Shown: positions 1-13,460, counted from the first letter of the stretch. The stretch: DNA of 64,000 nt from Apodemus sylvaticus (GCF_947179515.1 NC_067477.1:118183562-118247561), one strand, 5' to 3'. Program-made: numbers and translations. The notes: a model not told the origin generated them from the sequence alone.

Positions 1-289
1 TCCTGGACATGAATCTCCTAATATTCATTCCAATCTCGATCTTTCTCTCAAGGAGTTTTGGACTCCAGAACAATGAAGAGACCCATGATGAGGTCATTCT
101 GGGTATGGAGAACTCAGCTGTAAATCATATCCAAGACCAGATTCATCTCTGTTATAGACAAGTATACCAGAGAGATAGGGAGTATAGATGAACCAGCAAG
201 AGGAAGCATAGACAAGGCCGGGAAATACCTGCTTCTGAGTGTGCTAAGGATTTAGACTTGAGCATCTCTGTGACAGTACAGATAGAGGG

Positions 290-658
290 TGTGGTGGTTT
301 GAATAAAGATGGTACCCATAGACTCATATATTTGAATGCTTAGTCACTGGAGACTTGTACTATTTAAGGGGATTAGAAGGATTAAGAGGCATGGCCTTGT
401 TATAGAAAGTGTATTACTGAGGGTGGGCTTTGAACTTTCAAAAGCCCATGACAAGCCCAGTATATCTCTGCCTATGGATCATGATGTAGCTCTCCACTGC
501 TGCTCCAGCACCTGCCTGCTTACTGCCCTGTTCCCTGCCATGATGATAATGGACTAAACCTCTGAAACTGTAAGCAAGTCTCTGTTAAATGCTTTCTTCT
601 AGAAGAACTGCCTTGGTCATGGTGTCTCTTTACAACAATAGAACAGTAACTAAGACAG
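290..658 (+). mobile_element. MaLR-type (ORR1-like) solo LTR
   Basis: The element starts TGTGGTGGTTTGAAT and ends CTAAGACA. It carries the typical rodent MaLR words (ggccttgtt, gatgataatggactaaacc, ccttggtcatggtgtctc). No internal or coding part is attached, so it is a solo LTR. The GGGTG-like bases at both ends could be a target duplication. The family name is from memory. Confidence 0.75.
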
Positions 659-1950
659 GGGTGTATCAGGGAGATTCTGGTCACAGCTTGATTATTGGGG
701 TACCAAATTGAATGGTTGAGTTGAGAGATGCCATTAACTAAAAAGAAGAGAAGCATTTAGTAGTAAGAGGGTGTGGCCAAGGCATCAATAGAGAGGGAGC
801 AGATGGTGAGGCCCATGCTGGACGAGTTGCATTTGAAGTAAGCTCAGGACATCCAGGAGGAAATGGCCAGTGGAAAGTTAGGAAGTCTTTTTTCCCCTCT
901 TCTCAAGCTATAAGAATTACATTCTGCAGGCACGAGTGAGGAGCAGAGTTTTATTTTGACAGCTTTGGGCCACCTGAGCTATAGTATACAGATCATTTCT
1001 AACCAACCTAGAAAGGTAAGCACCCAAAGCATATGCAGAAAAATGACTGATGTACATGAGAGACAGCCATCTTAAAATGAAATATTTTGTCAGGAGTGAC
1101 CTCAGATGCAAAACCACACATCAGAAGAGGCCTCTCCTGTGTAGAACTTTTGCCAGTCCATTTAGAAAGATGACTAGAATAATTTCATCAGTGGGAAATT
1201 CATAGGAATTGTGAGCCATCGGGGCCCACAGCTGTCTGACTGAATAGCTTCATCTTTCAGATGAAGGGGGAGGACCCAGAGGTGACTGTTTTACCCACAG
1301 GACAGTGCCAAAGTGGAGAGTGAAACCTAGGCTGTCTCTTTGAAAAGCCTGCACCTCACCTCTCTCTACAGCAGGGGCACGCACGGCTATAGCTCTTTTG
1401 TTGTCTGCATTCACACAGAATTCCTCATGGATCCACTCCAGCAATCGCTTTACCCATCTCATTATCTGGACAACGTGGGTGTCTGTCAGCCCAGAAGATT
1501 TGTGTTACTCCAAGACCTACTACAGTGTGCAACAGTAGCTTCCTTCTGTAACTGAGCTTCTTGCCAGGCTTAATGTAGGTGCCTCAGAGCCACCTAGGGC
1601 ACATCCAAATCTAGTGATTCCAGGTCACCACACTAGCATTTAAGCTCGGGAGTCATGGGCCTTTGCTTTGCCTCCATGTTGCCTACTTTAACCCTTTCTG
1701 AGGTCATCTCACTGGTCCCCCAACGTCTGTCCAAAGGAGAAGTAGAGGGCAGCAGGGAAAGGGGAGTCACTTGTATCTCAGCTCACATTCTTATGAGTTC
1801 TCTTTCTTTTACTCTTGATCTTAATTTCTTTCTGTCCCTTTTCCTCCTAGAGGAAGAGATACAAGTGGCCCCTGTCATTTGGGAAAGGGAGAATCAGATG
1901 AGAGTCTATGTAGATCCAAATCCCAAGAAGTCAGCCCTAGATAAGCGGAC
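658..1950. other. Intronic sequence, nothing recognised
   Basis: No conserved ORF or repeat was recognised. The short ORFs here have no protein-like features. Confidence 0.5.
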
Positions 1951-2095
1951 TCAATGGATTATATATGCATGTCTGCACACATATATACATACAAGTATGT
2001 ATATGCTTGTAACAATAATAATTAAATAAGAGATTATTAATTTGGGAGGAGTGAGAGGAGCTCAAAGAAGAGGGAGAAAGGGGGTCTTGTAGATG
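1950..2095 (+). mobile_element. Possible rodent L1 3' UTR relic
   Basis: An alternating TA/CA stretch is followed by an A-rich, then GGGAGG/AGAGGG-rich tract that resembles old rodent L1 3' ends. The match is weak and has no poly(A) tail. Confidence 0.3.
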
Positions 2096-2998
2096 TAGTG
2101 CCCAGGTATATGGGCACTATTGTGGTTATAGTGGGGAGCCATTGGAATGTGCTCAGAGAACAGGTGCATCATTAATGCTTTCTGACCCCCATTCTGTGAA
2201 GAGCAGCAGCCTGGGGGTTGGAGTCATAGATTTATCTGCCAGAAGCTTTGTGTTTAAAATGCATGAATATCTAGTTTTGCTTCCCACAGCCTGAAAGTAT
2301 TTCTATCTTTAATCATGATACTACCTGACGCAATATGGTTTCAAAACTCACACAAATATACTGTTAGCCAATGATAGTTCCCTGTCCAGCCCAAATCTTG
2401 TTCTATCCCTTATTCTCAGCAAACTTCCCCATAGTTCCTTTACTATATCTGGAGATCTTGTCAGTCTTCAAGATGCTCTGCACACATTGCCCGGTTTCCT
2501 CATGCATCCCTATGTCTGTATTAAGTCTGCAAAGAGTTAGATACAGGCAAGCCCGTCTCGTCAGCTGGGCTGCAGGTACATGGCAGGTAGAGTCCATTCT
2601 AGGGCAACCTGGTCTTCAGCTGTCAAGCCTCAGGTTTGCTTGTACACTCAGCAGACACTGCCTCCCAGAGACACAGTAGAAAGAGGGAGAAGCGTGTTGC
2701 ATTTTCTTAGGCCTCATGTCTACCAGCTTTCTTCTGTTGCCATGGATGCCAGCATGGCTCAGAGGTGTTTCCCAGGGTTCTCATCTCAAGCATCTCAGTT
2801 ACAAAGATCCATATTGACTGGTGGTCCAGGCTGCTAAGGTTTTGCCATATCCTCTGGACTCTTGTTTATTCTGTCTGAGACCCGCCACTCCACCCACATC
2901 CACACTCACAGGGAGCTATCGCGAGAGTACCAGGAACTATTCCTAGAAACTGCAAGATCACCGGAGGTCCAATATGGGCTCAAGCCTCAGCCTTCTAA
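2095..2998. other. Intronic sequence, nothing recognised
   Basis: Single-copy-looking sequence. Two overlapping short ORFs have no recognisable product. Confidence 0.5.
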
Positions 2999-3105
2999 CT
3001 TTTCTAGACTGAAGTCCATGCTACCTTGGCCAAGTCACTTGACTGTCTTATACCTCAGTTTCCCTTTATAAAACGAGGAGACTGAGCTTGTTAATTTAAA
3101 ATGCC
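2998..3105 (-). mobile_element. MIR SINE relic
   Basis: Contains caagtcacttgactgtct, then cctcagtttccc, then an alternative to the 'gtaaaatg' block. This is the conserved core and 3' part of MIR in reverse orientation. Confidence 0.6.
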
Positions 3106-4610
3106 TGAAATTTTTGAATACAATATTTTTTTTCTGAGATGAAGGACAGAATCTCATTTTGATACCTATAGATTGTGTAGATTGAAACACTGTGATGGCC
3201 ATAGATAAGAGAAATGAGAATTCTGCTTTCTGTGCCTGTCCACCTCCACTCTGTGCACTCACACACACCCCCTCCAAGGCTGTGTTTATATAATTGATTG
3301 ATTGAAGGTGACATGGCCCTTCTTCTCTGCACTTGATTGCGAGCAGAACAGATGTCTTGGATTGGGTGATTGGTTCTCAGATGCATTCCAGGGCACGGGG
3401 TGATGGGAAGGAAGTGGATGATTTCAAATTCCCAGGCCCCACGATAAATGAATAGTGGGTGTGAGTGAGGGGTGGGGAGGGACCAGGTTGGGTATTTAGT
3501 GTTATGAAGTGAGTCACCAGATGTTGATGACAGCTGGTGGATTAATACTTAAGGTGACTGGTGGGCCAAGTGTCCCTTTAGGAAATTACCCAGGAAGAGG
3601 AAGTAGCAGTCCTTAATCATCTAAGCCTGGGGTGGAAGGAATAACTCCCGGCTTCCCGATGCCCAGCTGCTGAGAGCTTTGTCAGTGGACTTGTTTTGGC
3701 CACTGTCCCAAAGGGGGAGATTAGTCTTAGCCTGGTAGTTATAGAAGACGACTGAAATTGCTTATTTCACTACTCCATTTCCTGATCAGAAAACAGAGCT
3801 CTATGCAGATTAAATGGAGTGCATGATGTTGCACGATCTCTGTTAAGGTCTCTAGAGGAAGCGTTGAGTGATGAGTTCCTTCATCACTCTTCCCCTCACG
3901 CTTCTGAGTGAAGCAAGGTTTGACACAGCCTTGCCCTCATCACTGGGCATCCAGTGCTACTGTTGGCCACTGCACCCTCCTAAATAAAACTAGCCATGGT
4001 CGCAAGTTCTCAATTTGATTGAGAGACTCTGTCTCAGTGAGTTGATTCAAGAGTGATGGAGAATGAGTCCCAACACTAACCCTGGGCTTCCGCATGCTCG
4101 TGTATACACCTGCGTGTGCATGCAGATATGCATCCACTTTATCCACAGCCAAAGTTATGCCCACTATTATGTAACATCAAACTGTGCCCATCACTGCATC
4201 AGATACCCAGTGTGTGCTTTTCGAATGTATGTTTCTTCATGAAAGTTCCATGACATTGTCTCTATCTAATCACTATTTTCTAGAGTAAAGAACAATGATA
4301 GTAAACAGTTTACTCTGAAATACATAGCTGGCAAGTAGTAAAAATAAGTTTTAAATTTGCATAGCTTGAAGTAAGACAGAATAAGTGTCTTGAAGGACTC
4401 TTGTGTTACGTCTCTATACCCCTTAGAGCCTCTTACTCACAGGTGTCGATAAAGAACAGGGAGAGAGGAAGGGGTTCCCACTGTAGCCACCATCTTGAGT
4501 CATGCAAGTCAAGTCAACTCAGTTCACCCCCAAGGAGGACAAAGTGTTATGTCTGCATTACAGAATCAAGGTGGTAAGGTCATCTACCATGTAGCTAAGA
4601 AAGAATGCCC
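3105..4610. other. Intronic sequence, nothing recognised
   Basis: No ORF with protein-like features and no clear repeat family. Confidence 0.5.
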
Positions 4611-4935
4611 TGAAATGAGCAGATAGCTTAGTGGTTGAGCATTTGGCACACAATTGTGAGGACCTGAGTTAGGATTCTAGAACCCATATCACTGCCAGAT
4701 GGCTGTGACAGCCCACCTGTCATTCTAGCCACAGAAGGCAGACAGAAAGCTGAGATTAGCCGTATCTGTGAGTGGTGACTTTAAGAGACCCTGCCCCACT
4801 GAATAAGGTATAAAATAAATTGAGGATTATTTCAGGCATAGATCTTAGGCATTCATATGCACTCATATGCATTCATGTGCATACACACACACACACACAC
4901 ACATGTGTATGTGGGCTTGTGCATGAACACACACA
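4611..4935 (+). mobile_element. B3/B2-type SINE with terminal CA repeat
   Basis: A tRNA-like head (gcttagtggttgagcatttg, then gaggacctgagtt) is followed by a B3-type body and an (AC)n run at 4883-4903. It is heavily diverged. Confidence 0.65.
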
Positions 4936-4994
4936 TAGGAGTGAAAGAGCATGTCTTTGTTCATTACCATATATGAGCTCGTAGAGTTCACAGG

Positions 4995-5085
4995 AGATAT
5001 TTTAATGTAATGTGCTCCCCTGTGCATAGACAAGGGAACCAAGCCTCAAGTGGTTAAATGAATTGCCTAAAAGCACAAGTCCAAT
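4995..5085 (+). mobile_element. Probable MIR relic
   Basis: The order agacaagggaaccaagcctc, then ggttaaatgaattgcc matches the MIR core (gaggaaactgaggc, then ggttaagtaacttgcc). Short and diverged. Confidence 0.4.
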
Positions 5086-7170
5086 TGTTATGGTGCTGGA
5101 AGCCTTTCCAGGAACTCTCTGGGGCTCTTTCCCCTTTCCGACCAGGCTAGTGTATTCTCTCAGGCCATTCTCACTGTAGCTGCTGGCCTATGAACAGACC
5201 TTCTCACTGGCAGGGAGCTTCCAGCAACCACCAAAGAGCAGGTTATAGGTGGAAGAGCACATCTAGTTAGAGAGAACCCTAAAAGCCTTCCTGGAGATGA
5301 ATTAAGCCATTCGATCATTGGGAGATATTTGAAACCTAGCCATGTGTGATCTTGCCAGCTTATTCCAGAAACAACAACAACAAAGACCAGTAGGGTTTTT
5401 TTTTTTTTTTTTTTTTGGAGAATTTTCCTAATTGTATAAGTTATTGCTTTGTTTGTTACCCGAAGCTTTAAGTAATTATAATAGAAACCACAGGATTTTA
5501 GTGCCATGTCTGTAACCCACTCACTCACATCCTTCAATAAGCCCCACAATGCTTCTGGCTTCAGTTTCTACACCTCAGATGGACTCCAAAGCCCTCAGTG
5601 ACTCTTAAGATCTACAGTGGAGAGGTTCTGACAGATCTCTTGAGAAAATGAGACCTTGGCTTGTGCCCCAAGTTTGGCAGCTGCTTGGGGAGTTTCTTTG
5701 TGCTGGGCACAGTCCTAAAAGACTGACCGACAGTCTTGAGAATACTAGTTCCTCCTGCTCTGCTCAGAGAACTCTTGCATGAGATGCAGATGTTCCTAAA
5801 GGCCAGCGGCAAGAGCTTCATCACATATGCCTGGCACCTCATGAGGTTTCGTATGGAATACACAGAAGCAGATTTATCAGGAACACATTGGGATGTCTAT
5901 GCCATAGAGTAAATGAGCCCAGATAGATGGCCCGACAAATGGAGCCAGGAGAAGTCAACACTGGTGGTCAGTCGCTCTGACCTTCACCGAGCTCCAGCTC
6001 AGTGCTCTCTGGAGATGTGCCGTTCGAAGGGCCCTCACCAAGCAGGGGAAATGCCTTTTGTATGGTGTGAAGGACTCTGGTCAGTGCTATACGTGGCTCT
6101 GGGTAAGTCTTTCCCTTGCATAGGTCTACAGGTTTGTCAAATGAAAGAAAAAGGTTTTGATCTCAAATGTCATTTACTCCATGTTCTATCAGTCTCTGGC
6201 TCTGGCATTGTTTCTAAAAGCAAAACCACCTGTAATATGCTATAAGAGATAATACTAATAGTATTATTAGTGACCATCTTCCACTACGTCCTTCAGACTG
6301 GTGTCTAGATTACCACATAAAGACTATTCCTCATGATAAAGTGAAATCTGTATTAAGATGGGTCTGATGATGCAAATTAGCAACCTTTTAAATTCTATGG
6401 ACAACTTGTTCTAGAGATAAAGTCCTAGGCCAACTGCAAGCTTCAGTTCTGAAACATACTTGACAGAGAATAAGGGTCAATGACATGGGGCCCTTAAGCT
6501 TGACATTGTCTCTTCTTGTTAATTCTACAATACTTGCTTAACTTTTTGGTACAATTGCTCTTTAAAGCTCCTGATACCTAGAAAATGGCTGATTTTGAGA
6601 TGTCTTGAAAACTAAAAGTGATTGGTTGCTTGTTCCCTGCCTTGACTTAGATTTGGGTGATTTAGAAAGCATTTGTGACATCTCCGGGTTAACACTTTGA
6701 AGATTTAGGAAACACAAAGGGGCATTTGGGAGTCCTCAGGGACATCTGGATACAAAGGAGGACTGAGAGATTTTTTAAGCCCAACCAATTGGAAATCCAG
6801 TGCCTAAAGACACTAAGTCTCTGTTGCCATTCTGTGGTGTTGTTACAGCATCACGGGAGCCCGGTTCCTGGTTTGTGGCTTGGATAGGAGGCTCCATTTC
6901 CACCTCAGTTGTTGCCTTCTGAGGCACATGCCTCAGGCATGGCTGTTTTGCTGTTGTCAGTCTCACGCTTGCTAGAGACCAGAATTCCACCCTCAGTTTA
7001 GATGTTCCAGTAGGCAGTCATAGCCAGCCCCTCCAGGTATCCATTCAAGAGCATTGCATGGATCAGTTATTGTACACTTCCTGCATGACAGCATTTCACA
7101 CTGAAACACTGAGTTTACTGTTAGTATAGTTGTGTTTTGAAATGTGGCCCCTATCTTGGTAAGTTTCAGG
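5085..7170. other. Intronic sequence with a poly(T) run at 5396-5416
   Basis: Mostly unrecognised. A run of about 21 T could be the poly(A) tail of a minus-strand retrocopy lying to its right; see findings. Near 6249-6267 there is a short palindrome with arms ATAATACT/AGTATTAT. Confidence 0.4.
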
Positions 7171-7174
7171 ACAT

Positions 7175-8085
<911 letters not shown>

Positions 8086-8089
8086 CTAC

Positions 8090-8490
8090 GTACTTTCCTC
8101 TATGCTGTGACCAAACACTGATGAGATGTGATGTAAGGAGAGAAAGATTTGCTTGGGCGGAATATAGTCCATAATGGAAGCAAAGACTTAGTGGCCCCTG
8201 GAGCTTGAGGTGACTGGTCACACTGCTCTGGTCACGAAACAGAGAGAAATGAATCCTGCTGCTCTGTGGAATTCCTCCTTTCCGTTCAGTCAAGGACCCC
8301 GGTACATGGCACTGCCCTCACTAACCGTGTTTTCCCTCTCAGTATGCATTCCCCTCTGGGATCACTCCCAAGGACACTCCCAAAGATGTGCCTCATTGTA
8401 CCCCCAGTTGCTGCTTATTGTGATAAGTCAACAATTGAAATTAGCCAGCACATTCAAAAGTTACTTAATTTGGTCTTTGCCCATGGACTT
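8090..8490 (-). mobile_element. Rodent LTR/RMER-type repeat, reverse orientation
   Basis: The order tgctgtgaccaaacactgatg, agagaaagatttgcttg, agtccataatggaagc and, at the end, gaaattagccagcac follows a common rodent repeat in reverse. It appears to be the same family as the forward copy at 14.8 kb. The name is uncertain. Confidence 0.55.
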
Positions 8491-8607
8491 TGATTCTGAA
8501 GCTATGGAGGGGGAAAGGGAAAACCCTGGATCCACATCATGCCCCAGCCTCCAGTCTCCTAGCTCTCCCAAGGAGTGGGTGTTGTCATCTTAGTAAATGT
8601 GAATGTC

Positions 8608-8695
8608 CTGAGTTCCAGTTTCCTCGTCTATAGAGGAGAGAACACCACCTACTTCTCAGTGTTGCTTTGTAGATTAAAAACAATCACAGGAAAAA
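8608..8695 (-). mobile_element. MIR relic
   Basis: ccagtttcctcgtctatag, then acttctcagtgttgctttg, then agattaaa matches the 3' half of MIR in reverse. Confidence 0.55.
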
Positions 8696-9690
8696 AAATG
8701 CACATAGATTGGTCCCTAGCAGATAACCTGAGGGGCACACACTGGGTGTTTTTTCCCTTGGCTGTGGACCTGTCTTGGCCAGTGAAAGGCTGAGCCACTT
8801 TGATGAATCCATTGATCCCTCTAAATACTTACTGGGAGAGGTTGTAGCTCCTACCTCATAGGTCCCGAGTCAGAAAAGGGCAAAAAAGAGGTCTTTAAGA
8901 AGCACCCTATATATAGAACCTTTGAAAAGGCTCAAGTTTCTGAGTTTTTCCTGATGCTGTTAGTGAAAATTATATTATTGCCTAAAGATATTAAAGATGG
9001 TTTAGAAGCAAGAAAAAAAGGCAACCTGTTTCTCAATGTTTTATATGAAATTAAATCAGAATGTAGAAAAATCCAATTCAGTTTCACCTCAAAATGAGCA
9101 GCAATATTAACTCCGTCCCTATTTTAAAGCCAGGAAGTACAGCTGTGAGAGCTGAAGGGGGCCTGCCTCCAAGCAAGAATTTCAAAACAAACTCATTGAA
9201 TGATGGGACATTTGCATAGCCTGCTGGATTAGGCAGAGTTTGACCTCCACACAGTGCCTTACCACACTCCCCAGAGGCCAGACATCCCAGAAGTGATGGT
9301 GCTCAGTCTGTGGTCTGTTCGCCTAATATGTACACAGGCACATTTGCCGGGCAGCATCTCACTTGGCACAGCACACCTCTGTCTCAAATAGAAAATCTTT
9401 ATTTGGAGAAGAGTAGATACAATAGATGACAGTTGTGGCAATTGACGCTTTGGGAAAAGGCTCTGGTAATTGTCACTGTTGGGTAGGCGGCAGCTCTCTC
9501 CCTCCCTCCCTTTCTTTCACATTCACGAATGTGGATGGAGACTTTGGGCCCTCTCTACTTTGGCCATGACTAATTGCCATGCTGTTCTTTTTATTGGCAA
9601 TTTTGGTATTGCAAAGTACCAAACACAGTACCAGTCTTCTCCTACTATTCTGATACCAAAGCAAAGTGCCTGGCAAGCCAGTGTTGAAGA
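8695..9690. other. Intronic sequence, nothing recognised
   Basis: No supported feature. Confidence 0.5.
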
Positions 9691-9691
9691 T

Positions 9692-9905
9692 TTGGGGCTA
9701 GGGATGAGACTCTGTTGTTTCAGGGCTGGCCTGGTATGCACAAAGCCCTAGGTTTGCTGGCCAGCACCACATAAGCACAGGACTGTGACATATACCTATG
9801 ATCCTGACACTCGGGAGGTGGGAACAAGAGGATCAGGGTTCCAGGTCATCAGTTATAAGGGCAAGTTGGAAGCCAACGTGGGATACGAGAGACCCTTTCA
9901 AGAGA
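9692..9905 (+). mobile_element. B4-type SINE (ID-like head joined to B1-like body)
   Basis: An ID-like head (ttggggctagggatgagac, then tatgcacaaagccctaggtt, then ccagcaccac) is followed by a B1-like body (gatcctgacactcgggagg, then ggatcagg, then gagaccctttca). This order is typical of B4. It is diverged and its A-rich tail is broken. Confidence 0.7.
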
Positions 9906-10655
9906 GATGGGAGAGGAAGAGAGCTAGAGACATGGAGAGAAAGAGAGATTAACAACAACAAAAAAAGCAGTTCTGCCACACACACACTAGGCACAGCATC
10001 ATGGCAGCAGTCCTCAGAGCCAGGCTAAGCATCTTCAGTTCTGATAAGATACAAAGGCATCAAGTGACATGCCAACACAAGCAAGGCACCATCTCCACAT
10101 TATAAAGGGAATTGTCTGAACCACAAAAGGGCAAGTAGTATTAACCTTAGAACCGGAGGATACAGCTCCTGCAGAGCCACTGGGAAACATAAAACATAAA
10201 TCTCTATTGCCCAGAAGCAGAAAGATACTTAATAGAAGTGTAATTGGGAGTTTTTCCCCCTCGAACTTAGATAGTTTGGCTGTGTCAATGGGAATTACTT
10301 CAGTCCTACTCCTGGGAAGGACCAGCTGCCCATGGATATGATTACAGGACCTTCCAGCAGCTGGCTGTATGATTTCAGGACCTTCCAGTGACTGGCTGCT
10401 TGTGCCACAATCAGCTCCACTTCTCTGCTCCGTTCTGAAATTCCCAGTGCCAGGCTTATCTTGGAGATGGGAACAGTGGCCTCCGAAGCAGCTGTTTAAA
10501 AGCACCAGTGTTAATTGGGAGCTAGCACCCATTAGCATGGCCAGAGATTGATTGATTAAATTAGCAATAACCCTTCCAAAAGCAAGGACTTAGGAATCTT
10601 ACCAAAGTTAAATGGAGAAAGAACTTTGGAAAACATCTGGTCAAGATCTTCTGTT
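9905..10655. other. Intronic sequence with a 31-bp tandem duplication
   Basis: Two near-identical 31-bp units lie head to tail at 10340-10370 and 10371-10401. The segment 10495-10575 has TTAAT and gattgattgattaaatta words and looks single-copy. A long minus-strand ORF (10035-10538) has no recognisable domain. Confidence 0.5.
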
Positions 10656-10745
10656 TGAGGAATTGGAGGCCCAAAGAGGGTAAATGACTTCTAGAAGGTC
10701 ACCAGCAAATCAGTAACAAAGGTGGAGGGCCAGTTTCCCTCAGTG
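10655..10745 (+). mobile_element. MIR SINE relic
   Basis: ggaggcccaaagagggtaaa, tgacttctagaaggtcacc and agcaaatcagtaac follow the MIR core in forward orientation. Confidence 0.6.
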
Positions 10746-11720
10746 CTTCTAGAATCATCTAGTCTGTAAAAGCCTTTGTTCTGCTGATACAGAAAGTGAA
10801 GTCCACACCTGAGAAGCGACTAGCCCAGCCTGGACTGTGGGTTCCCCACAGTCCTTGTCCAGTGTTCTGTCCTTTCTACAAGCAACTTTCTCTCTTAATA
10901 GCTCACAGGTGGGTAAGGAGGGTAAGAAGCAGGTGGCTGAGCGAGGCCTGTTTACGGACATGCTCTGTGAAGCCACTGGCCATGCTCTGAGAACCTGCCC
11001 TGTGCAAATCACTTCAGCCATGTTAGCTGCTAGACAGTGAATGCAGAGAGAAGAGAGAGGCCAAGTGTCTTGATCGTGAGGTAAGTATACACTGCTTAGC
11101 ACAGAATGAGTGTAACTGAGTTTTCCCCCACACAAGCCCACGTGGAAGGCGGTTGTCTCAGGGCAAGGCTTCTTCCACCTGCCCTTCTCTGAGCCTCCAT
11201 CCTCAGTGGCTGACCCTCATGCTCTCTCAGGAGAGAGTAAGCCAGGCCCCTCGTGGTCTTGCCCTGTTGCGGCAGAGGTTCAGGTGAAGAGAGCAGGGTG
11301 GAAAGCAAGGCTCCCCCCAAACATCCGGGTCTGCTCCAGTCAGACAGCACATGGCAGGGCCTGCCTGCGTTTTCTCCTAAACACACACTTTCTTACGGCT
11401 TGTTGTATCACTCCCAGGGGAGGGAAATGAAAGGCAGAGAGCTGGTAAATACCAAGGGCAGACTCAAATTCAGGCATCACTTGCCCAGACAGGCTGTGCT
11501 CCCCAGCAGTGAAGACTTCTCCCTCTTCCCAGGATCCCCAGCAAGCCCAGGCCCTCACTATCCTACAATATGAGTTCTGGGATAGAATATTTTCTTTCCT
11601 TTCAGCAGCCTGGAACACTGATGGAGTTGTATCTGGCCTCTCCTGGGCAGGCAGGGATGGGGAATGGGGGAATGAGGCTGGCCTCGTAGAGGGCAGGGCT
11701 CCTGTTTTGGAGAACATCTG

Positions 11721-11748
11721 GCTTCACTGATCTTTGCTGTCATTGCAG
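11721..11748 (+). promoter_or_regulatory. Alk: 3' splice site of Alk intron 2
   Basis: A pyrimidine-rich run (tctttgctgtcattgcag) ends in CAG directly before the coding exon. The ctgat word at about 11726 is a plausible branch-point match, but that is inference. Confidence 0.85.
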
Positions 11749-11913
11749 GTCTGGAGTGCAGCTTTGACTTCCCCTGTGAGCTGGAATATTCTCCTCCCCT
11801 TCACAGCCATGGGAACCAGAGCTGGTCCTGGCGCCGTGTGCCCCCTGAGGAGGCCTCGAGGATGAACTTGTTGAATGGGCCAGAGGCAGAGCGTTCTAAA
11901 GAGATGCCCAGAG
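11749..11913 (+). CDS. Alk: ALK receptor tyrosine kinase, exon 3 (start of MAM domain 1)
   Basis: This is one internal coding exon. ALK is a single-pass receptor tyrosine kinase of the nervous system; this part lies in its extracellular region. Read from the second base of a split Gly codon, the exon gives LECSFDFPCELEY, then NQSWSW near the middle and SKEMPR at the end, with no stop. I recognise this as the first MAM domain of ALK. It keeps both early MAM cysteines (exon residues 3 and 9) and an N-Q-S glycosylation sequon (Asn285 in human numbering). The exon is 165 bp, enters and leaves in phase 1, and would cover about residues 263-318; from memory human exon 3 has this length and phase. 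Acceptor AG is at 11747-11748 after a T-rich tract; donor GT is at 11914-11915 in a near-consensus AG|GTAAGG. Several residues differ from human ALK in a conservative way, as expected for a rodent. No frameshift or stop is seen. Confidence 0.95.
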
Positions 11914-11919
11914 GTAAGG
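11912..11919 (+). promoter_or_regulatory. Alk: 5' splice site of Alk intron 3
   Basis: The exon ends in AG and is followed by GTAAGG, close to the best U1 match. It leaves one base of a Gly codon to be completed by the next exon, which is outside the window. Confidence 0.9.
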
Positions 11920-13460
11920 GAGCTTGTCTTGAGTAGACCAGGACGAGACTTAGAGGCCTAATTCCTTTGAAACAAAAAGGTTTTCCCAGCCCTGCACAAC
12001 CTTGGCTCCTTGAAAATCGGCTTTGAATATCTCTGTTTCTCCATGGCTCCTTGGCCCATGTATAACGGAACATATGAATCTAATTTAAAGATGAATCCAG
12101 CCCTTTACACTTACCAGGTTATAGAAGTATGATTCTAGAACTCTTCAACATAGATTTCCCAAGGTGGTATAAAAACTGAATAACATGTTGATCTGTTTGT
12201 CTATCTGGAACGGTGGAAAGGGACTGCCAAAGAAAACAGAAGTCACTCAGGTCAATTTGAATTTCTGAAAAAGTTCTCTTCCCCCTCCCCCCCTGTATGT
12301 TTCAAGTGATGCTCAGAACATGCACCAAAACCTATTCCAACCTTATGGAAAACTTCGAGAGTGTTCTGCATTTTTATTTGTTGAATCTGCCAATCTTAAC
12401 TGGGAAGGTGCAGTTAAATGTGTGTTTCAGACTCCTCCATGAATATTCAGGGCACACGCTTGTTTTGCATGATGCTTTCCTCGGTCCTGAGCTCTTTATG
12501 AATATTGCCTGACAAATTTTTTAGGACCTGAAGATGAGACACTAACTCGTGGTACTGGTTACATATTTGGAGAGTTTTACAGGGAGGTGTGAAATCATTA
12601 AGCCCCACTGCTGCCTTCTGATCTGTTTCCAGACAAACCACAAGACTCCCAATTCCTTGGACACAGAAAACTCAGCAGTTCCTTAAATTCACAACATGGG
12701 TTTCAGGTTTTCAGGAAGAAATGAAAACTCAAGTCAGTGGGACTTGTCTTCCTTCACTGTCCTTTTGGATTCAAAGTTAGTGGGGGAAAGCCAGGACTCT
12801 GAGGAGAGGAGGACTGGACCAAGGTCACAGCTTGGGATTTCATGTGCGGGTCTAGATGCCTACCTACCACGATGAATTCTGGCTCTTTTCACAATGTCCT
12901 GTTTCAGTCTGTAGCAAAAGCTATGATCACAGCCTGTGCTGTGCTGTACCCAAGATCTTAAGAATGACTATCATGGGCTCATACATTAACAGAGCCTATC
13001 AGGGACAGGGCTCATCTGGGCTGAAGGAGATGACACAATAATCGATGCTTTTGGATGTGCATTATACACCGTCCTCCAACCCTATCACCACACAAAGCCC
13101 AGTAGCTACTGTCCCCCTCTGAACAGTCTTCCAAGCTCTTGCTTCTGCTTTTGTGCCATTTTCAGATGGCTTGAGGTTGATCCTTGATTTAAGTTGCCCT
13201 TGCCTGGATGCTAATGCCTTGTGTGTAAGTAAATTGCTCTTTACTGGGCAATGCACAGGAGTCTATAAAGAAATTATAAAAAAAGGACTGTTAAAGACAC
13301 CAAGTCCAGGTATCTGAGCTGAGGCCTAGCAACTTGAACATTTTACATTATAAGATCTGGCATGTACAAAACATATAATATGTATGCACAAATTACAGAT
13401 GACAATCTAAGCAATATTAAAGTTCTCTACACCAAGCCAAAAATTTAAATGCTGTCTTCC
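11914..13460. other. Start of intron 3, nothing recognised
   Basis: About 1.5 kb of single-copy-looking sequence after the donor site. A C-rich run sits at 12284-12293. Confidence 0.45.

Noticed and set aside
6249..6267. Short palindrome ATAATACT-AAT-AGTATTAT
   Set aside because: An 8-bp inverted repeat in AT-rich DNA is expected by chance at this scale.
10035..10538. 167-codon minus-strand ORF
   Set aside because: No domain, no homologue recognised, and it crosses the 31-bp tandem duplication. It is treated as chance.
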